Origin: Oidiodendron maius Zn
Lineage: Eukaryota > Ascomycota > Leotiomycetes > Myxotrichaceae
Length of the DNA: 64,000 nucleotides
Direction: 5' to 3'
NCBI GenBank assembly: GCA_000827325.1
Contig: KN832870.1
Span: forward strand, 1,364,001-1,428,000
Shown in pieces: positions 60,961-64,000 of the stretch (positions are counted from its first letter, which is position 1; every line of letters begins with the position of its first letter). The notes beneath the pieces are model-generated. The model was given only the letters and a program-made list of their open reading frames with translations, was not told the origin of the DNA and did no database searches. A program made the translations under genes and the position numbers.

Positions 60961-61560
60961 GACTTGTCTTGGGGCGAATTTCGAGGACTACACTTCTTTA
61001 TTTTCTTTTTGCTCTTGCCGCTGAGGCCATTCTGGCTTCTTAGCTAGAAATAATAGAAATTAATTGCACACCTACCAGACTTATCAAACATATATGCAAG
61101 AACGGTGGTGATAAAATGGAGTTTGATGATACAATGTTCTCCTTAGACCCCTGAATTTGCTTTCGCCGGTGGACTTAAGTTTCGCCACAACTGAAGTAGT
61201 TCTTGTGGGCCTAGTGACACATTTGTGGCGGATATGAGGCATTTTATGAGAATAGCTGTCGTCTGAATCGTCTCCGTCAACCCATGCAGGCTCAAAGCTT
61301 CAGGGAGACTCAGATCGGATTTATTTTTGGGGGGGTTTCGATGTACAGCTGATGTCTGATATTGGTTGACATGGTTTATATCCGACAAAGTGTTTTCGAC
61401 TTTGTGATGTCCTGCAGGACATCAGTTCGAGCGATTCAACATAAACTCTAGAGATCAGCCACCAAAAGAAAGTAGAAACAGAGTTAACTCTTTCCAACAG
61501 CTTAATTAGCATCTCAACCCTCCGAAGACATTCCATCTTTCGTTCCACAACTGTTTTACA
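60961..61560. other. decayed spacer with a 20-bp palindrome
   Basis: No coding signal; A+T-rich with stops in all frames. It contains the perfect palindrome at 61405-61424. Confidence 0.4.
61405..61424. repeat. perfect 20-bp palindrome
   Basis: TGATGTCCTGCAGGACATCA equals its own reverse complement. It lies about 140 bp upstream of the hydrolase pseudogene. It could be an old dimeric-factor site or chance. Confidence 0.6.
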
Positions 61561-62450
61561 ATGCCCCGTCATGTTGATTTCCCCAGCAAAGGGATCAATA
61601 TTGCTGGAGAGCTTTACCTCCCAGAGCGTCAGCACCTAATCGCAAGCATGCAGCAATATTTATCGGCCATTCCATGGGGGGAGTCAAGGAGCAAACTGCA
61701 GGTCTTCATGCCAAGCTCCTCTCAGAGAAAGGATTCATTGCTCTGGCATTCGACGCTGCACACCAAGGCAAGAGCAGAGGAAAGCCCCGAGGCTTGGAAG
61801 ACCCAACGCAAAGAGCGGAAGACGTCAGAATTGCCGTAACTTACATGACCACTCTTGAGGAAGTTGATCCTGAGCGCATCGGAGCTCTCGGAGTCTATGC
61901 ATCTGGTGGTTATGTATCGTGTGCCGCACAGACAGACGTCCGTATCAAAGCTGTCGCAACTCTGAGCAGAGCAGACGTGGGACTACTTTTCCGAGAAGGT
62001 ATGAAAGGCACTGCATGGAGATTGATCGAGCCGCCTTGAATGAAAACTTGAAGAAGGCTGGTGCCGCACGAACCGCTGAGGCCAAGGGTGAGAAGGTCGA
62101 GAGGCAGCCGATCGTCCCAGATAACCCAGTGAGCATTCCAGACACCGTCCCAGTGCTCTTCAGAGAAGGTAGTGACTATTACCGCACTCCCCGAGCCCAG
62201 CACCCCAGGGATCCAAATCGTTGCCCGGTGAGGAGCCTTGATCTGATTGCGAACTATTCATATTATGCATTATAACGAATTAATTTCACCTCATCGCCTG
62301 TTGATGATTGTTGGGAGCGATGCTGATACCTTGTACTTCAGTGAGGAAGGTATCGCGAAAGCCAAAGAGCCGAAAGAGCTTTATATAGTTCCAGGAAAGA
62401 CTTATATCTCTCTGTATGACCATGTGGATAGACATATGCCAAGCTAGTGG
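61561..62450 (+). pseudogene. alpha/beta hydrolase (YcjY/dienelactone-hydrolase-like) with frameshifts
   Basis: From ATG 61561: [19 protein letters not shown], then a one-base shift near 61625 leads to [54 protein letters not shown], and the nucleophile region [20 protein letters not shown] second shift near 62025 leads to [20 protein letters not shown] and PDTVPVLFREGSDYY, and later pieces to IVGSDADTLYFSEEGIAKAK then KELYIVPGKTYISLYDHVD. Intact relatives in fungi carry the same blocks in a single frame. The nucleophile Ser, an acid (GSDADT) and His (DHVD) positions remain, so inactivation may be fairly recent. Each shift could also be a sequencing error, but two plus an internal stop make decay likelier. 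Confidence 0.75.
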
Positions 62451-62691
62451 ACTTCTTTGCGAAGAACATTGCTACGTGAAGTGTCAGCATGGCTTTCGCG
62501 ACGCAACTCTACATAGATAGGAAACTGGTAGTGTGGTAAACATCAAAAGCAACTCACGAAATCAAACATTTTATTGTCCTGTCTCCAGTTCATCTCGTTT
62601 CTTATTGACTGATTGATCAAAGACGGACATCACTGATTCTCCAAATGCCGCTCCAGTCTGAACACCCAGAAACCCGGAGTCTCCCCAATGC
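62451..62691. other. spacer
   Basis: 3' flank of the hydrolase pseudogene; nothing seen. Confidence 0.3.
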
Positions 62692-63195
62692 CTAAGCCCT
62701 CTCAATCCATAGCTCTCTCCACTTCTCCCCTTCTCCGAAATTCCTCTCGACCCAAATTCTCCACGGCAAGCGAACCGTCTTCCATCGCACCTCCGTCCTC
62801 TCCCCGCTACAACTCCTCCAATAAAACCCCACCTTCCATGTCCACTTCGGGACTTGCACAATCTGCATCCTCCCGTCGACGAGCAGTGGCGGATATTGCA
62901 CAGGGAGGTTCTGAAGCGGCGTGCGCGCCACATTTTGCCGAAGGATGGTGGAACGCGGGGCTAGGCGGAGAGCGTTGTGACAAATGTTATAAACGAGCTC
63001 GAGAGGATCCGGTGGAGGATCAGGAGGAGGCTCTGGTTCGAATTCGAAAATCGTTGTGGTAGTTGAGCAAGAACTACTAGAAGTCGAGCGCAGAGCGGTG
63101 GCTCTTATGTCCTGATTCTCGATTGTTGCTCTTTCCTCGACATCTTGAGCCGCGGTAGCCTGTCGCTTCAGGACTTTGATGGGGAGTCGAGGCAT
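62692..63195 (-). CDS. hypothetical protein, weak
   Basis: A 167-codon frame with ATG at 63195. It has a Ser/Thr-rich stretch, then a Pro/Glu run (EFEPEPPPDPPPDP) and a Trp/Arg-rich C-terminal part (WTWKVGFYWRSCSG, LPWRIWVERNFGEGEKW). No family is recognised, and overlapping frames on the plus strand (62688-63062) are also open, so composition alone may explain it. Its place just downstream of the dioxygenase gene on the same strand is compatible with a separate small gene. Confidence 0.25.
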   Translation of the reverse strand: MPRLPIKVLKRQATAAQDVEERATIENQDIRATALRSTSSSSCSTTTTIFEFEPEPPPDPPPDPLELVYNICHNALRLAPRSTILRQNVARTPLQNLPVQYPPLLVDGRMQIVQVPKWTWKVGFYWRSCSGERTEVRWKTVRLPWRIWVERNFGEGEKWRELWIERA

Positions 63196-63419
63196 CTAGG
63201 CTCGTGCAGTTCGGATTGCTGCTGTCTTTGATGGCATCTGAGAGTACCATATAGTGGTCGACGGTACTATGCTCACAGATAAAAGGAAATCGTTGAACCA
63301 GAGGACGTAGGTGGAGGCAGGCGAGTCGAAGATAAGGTGAATGGAGACTGTTAGGTTTCCAAGTAACGATACAGTGAATCCCGTCCGGCATCTGCACACC
63401 TCTTCACCCAGACCACTAA

Positions 63420-64000
63420 TTACCTTCTGGCAATACCCCAACTCCAAATATTCAATCCGACCTTCGTCCCAGACTTGACAGGCATCCCAGAATGCCATGT
63501 CTCTTCATATCCGGTCCCATCTGGAGACAAATTCTCCCAGAAGATGGCATTTCCTCCGATAGCCTTGAACGTTACTCCCATTCTTTCCTCCAGTTCCTCG
63601 CCTTCCCCGGAATTGTCCTCACACTCTAGAAATTCGCACCATCGTCCCTTCTTCGTATCTGGCGTCTTTATCCTAGGAAATTCCGTCCCGCCACCCTCAC
63701 AATCTCCCTGCACATAGACATTGAATGTGGTGATTCGATTCTCACTTCTCTGTGGACCTTCATTCCAGTCATAATGATGCTTATAATAACCCCCGGCGGT
63801 ATACCTCTGCGTTCTCAATCGCTCGATGTTAAGATAGGGGTTCCAGCCTTGGAAAGCTCGGGCGCGGTGCTCTATACACCGTACTATATCATCGCGCTCA
63901 AGGAGTGCTGACTCAGAGACACGAATATTCTCTCGAATAGACACATCATCAGGATTTCCTGAAGTCACCGTCGAAGGTTCGAATTTATCGTCACTACTCT
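63420..64000 (-). CDS. prolyl-4-hydroxylase-type 2-oxoglutarate/Fe(II) dioxygenase (5' part beyond window)
   Basis: The minus frame is open from the right edge to a stop at 63420; the N-terminus lies outside. Visible are IEHRARAFQGWNPYLNIERL, QRYTAGGYYKHHYDWN with the iron-binding HxD (HYD), ITTFNVYVQGDCEGGGTEFP, and the C-terminal WHSGMPVKSGTKVGLNIWSW with the distal His (WHSG) and the Lys that binds 2-oxoglutarate (GTKVGLN). This is the C-terminal double-stranded beta-helix of the P4H family. Fungal members hydroxylate prolines or other residues of unknown proteins. All three iron ligands and the co-substrate Lys are intact. No later exon is needed since the frame ends right after the domain. 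Confidence 0.88.
   Translation of the reverse strand, partial: SSDDKFEPSTVTSGNPDDVSIRENIRVSESALLERDDIVRCIEHRARAFQGWNPYLNIERLRTQRYTAGGYYKHHYDWNEGPQRSENRITTFNVYVQGDCEGGGTEFPRIKTPDTKKGRWCEFLECEDNSGEGEELEERMGVTFKAIGGNAIFWENLSPDGTGYEETWHSGMPVKSGTKVGLNIWSWGIARR

Overview
This window is from a filamentous ascomycete (Pezizomycotina, most likely Eurotiales-like). The evidence is the gene set (OPT transporter, HAK potassium transporter, CorA-like and HET-domain proteins, P450, Cdc42, Iwr1, PHF5A), many 45-100 nt GT-AG introns, small spliced first exons, no operons, and A+T-rich blocks of decayed genes with C-to-T/G-to-A changes like repeat-induced point mutation (RIP). The coding models were assembled by joining open frames across GT-AG introns and checking that phases agree. 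Intron coordinates are predictions.

Layout. 1-3.4 kb: a six-exon CorA-like membrane protein gene. 3.4-8.5 kb: a transposon/pseudogene island with a dead pogo-type DNA transposon (4392-6516, 139-bp terminal inverted repeats, TA target duplication) and a broken AAA ATPase. 8.5-26.8 kb: a conserved block holding a secretory-route agmatinase/arginase-family enzyme ending in KDEL (-), Cdc42 (-, one apparent frameshift), Vma22-like V-ATPase assembly factor (+), DNA ligase I (-), cytosolic asparaginyl-tRNA synthetase (+), a four-RRM Nrd1-like protein (+) and a cytochrome P450 (-). 27-34.2 kb: a second decayed island with a Zn2Cys6-type transcription factor remnant, a D-lactate dehydrogenase pseudogene, an unassigned remnant and a candidate solo LTR. 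34.3-48.6 kb: an OPT oligopeptide transporter (-), a small single-TM protein (-), an unassigned conserved-looking protein (+), the RNA polymerase II import factor Iwr1 (-) and an AMPK-glycogen-binding-domain protein (+). 49-51 kb: a HET-domain pseudogene. 51.4-60 kb: a SET-domain methyltransferase (+), a HAK/KUP K+ transporter (-), an epoxide-hydrolase-like enzyme (-), and the divergent pair pinin-domain protein (-)/PHF5A (+). 60-64 kb: F-box and alpha/beta-hydrolase remnants, a weak ORF, and the 3' part of a prolyl-4-hydroxylase-type dioxygenase running off the right edge.

There is no sign of a multi-gene biosynthetic or defence cluster. The genes are mostly independent housekeeping loci. 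Intergenic regions shared by divergent pairs (cdc42/vma22, lig1/AsnRS, pinin/PHF5A) are candidate bidirectional promoters. I see no convincing undescribed system. The most unusual signals are the KDEL-tailed secretory agmatinase-family enzyme, the single-base lesion in cdc42, the presequence-like but ATG-less leader of DNA ligase I, the C-terminal amphipathic basic tail of the glycogen-binding-domain protein, and a RIP-like HET pseudogene.
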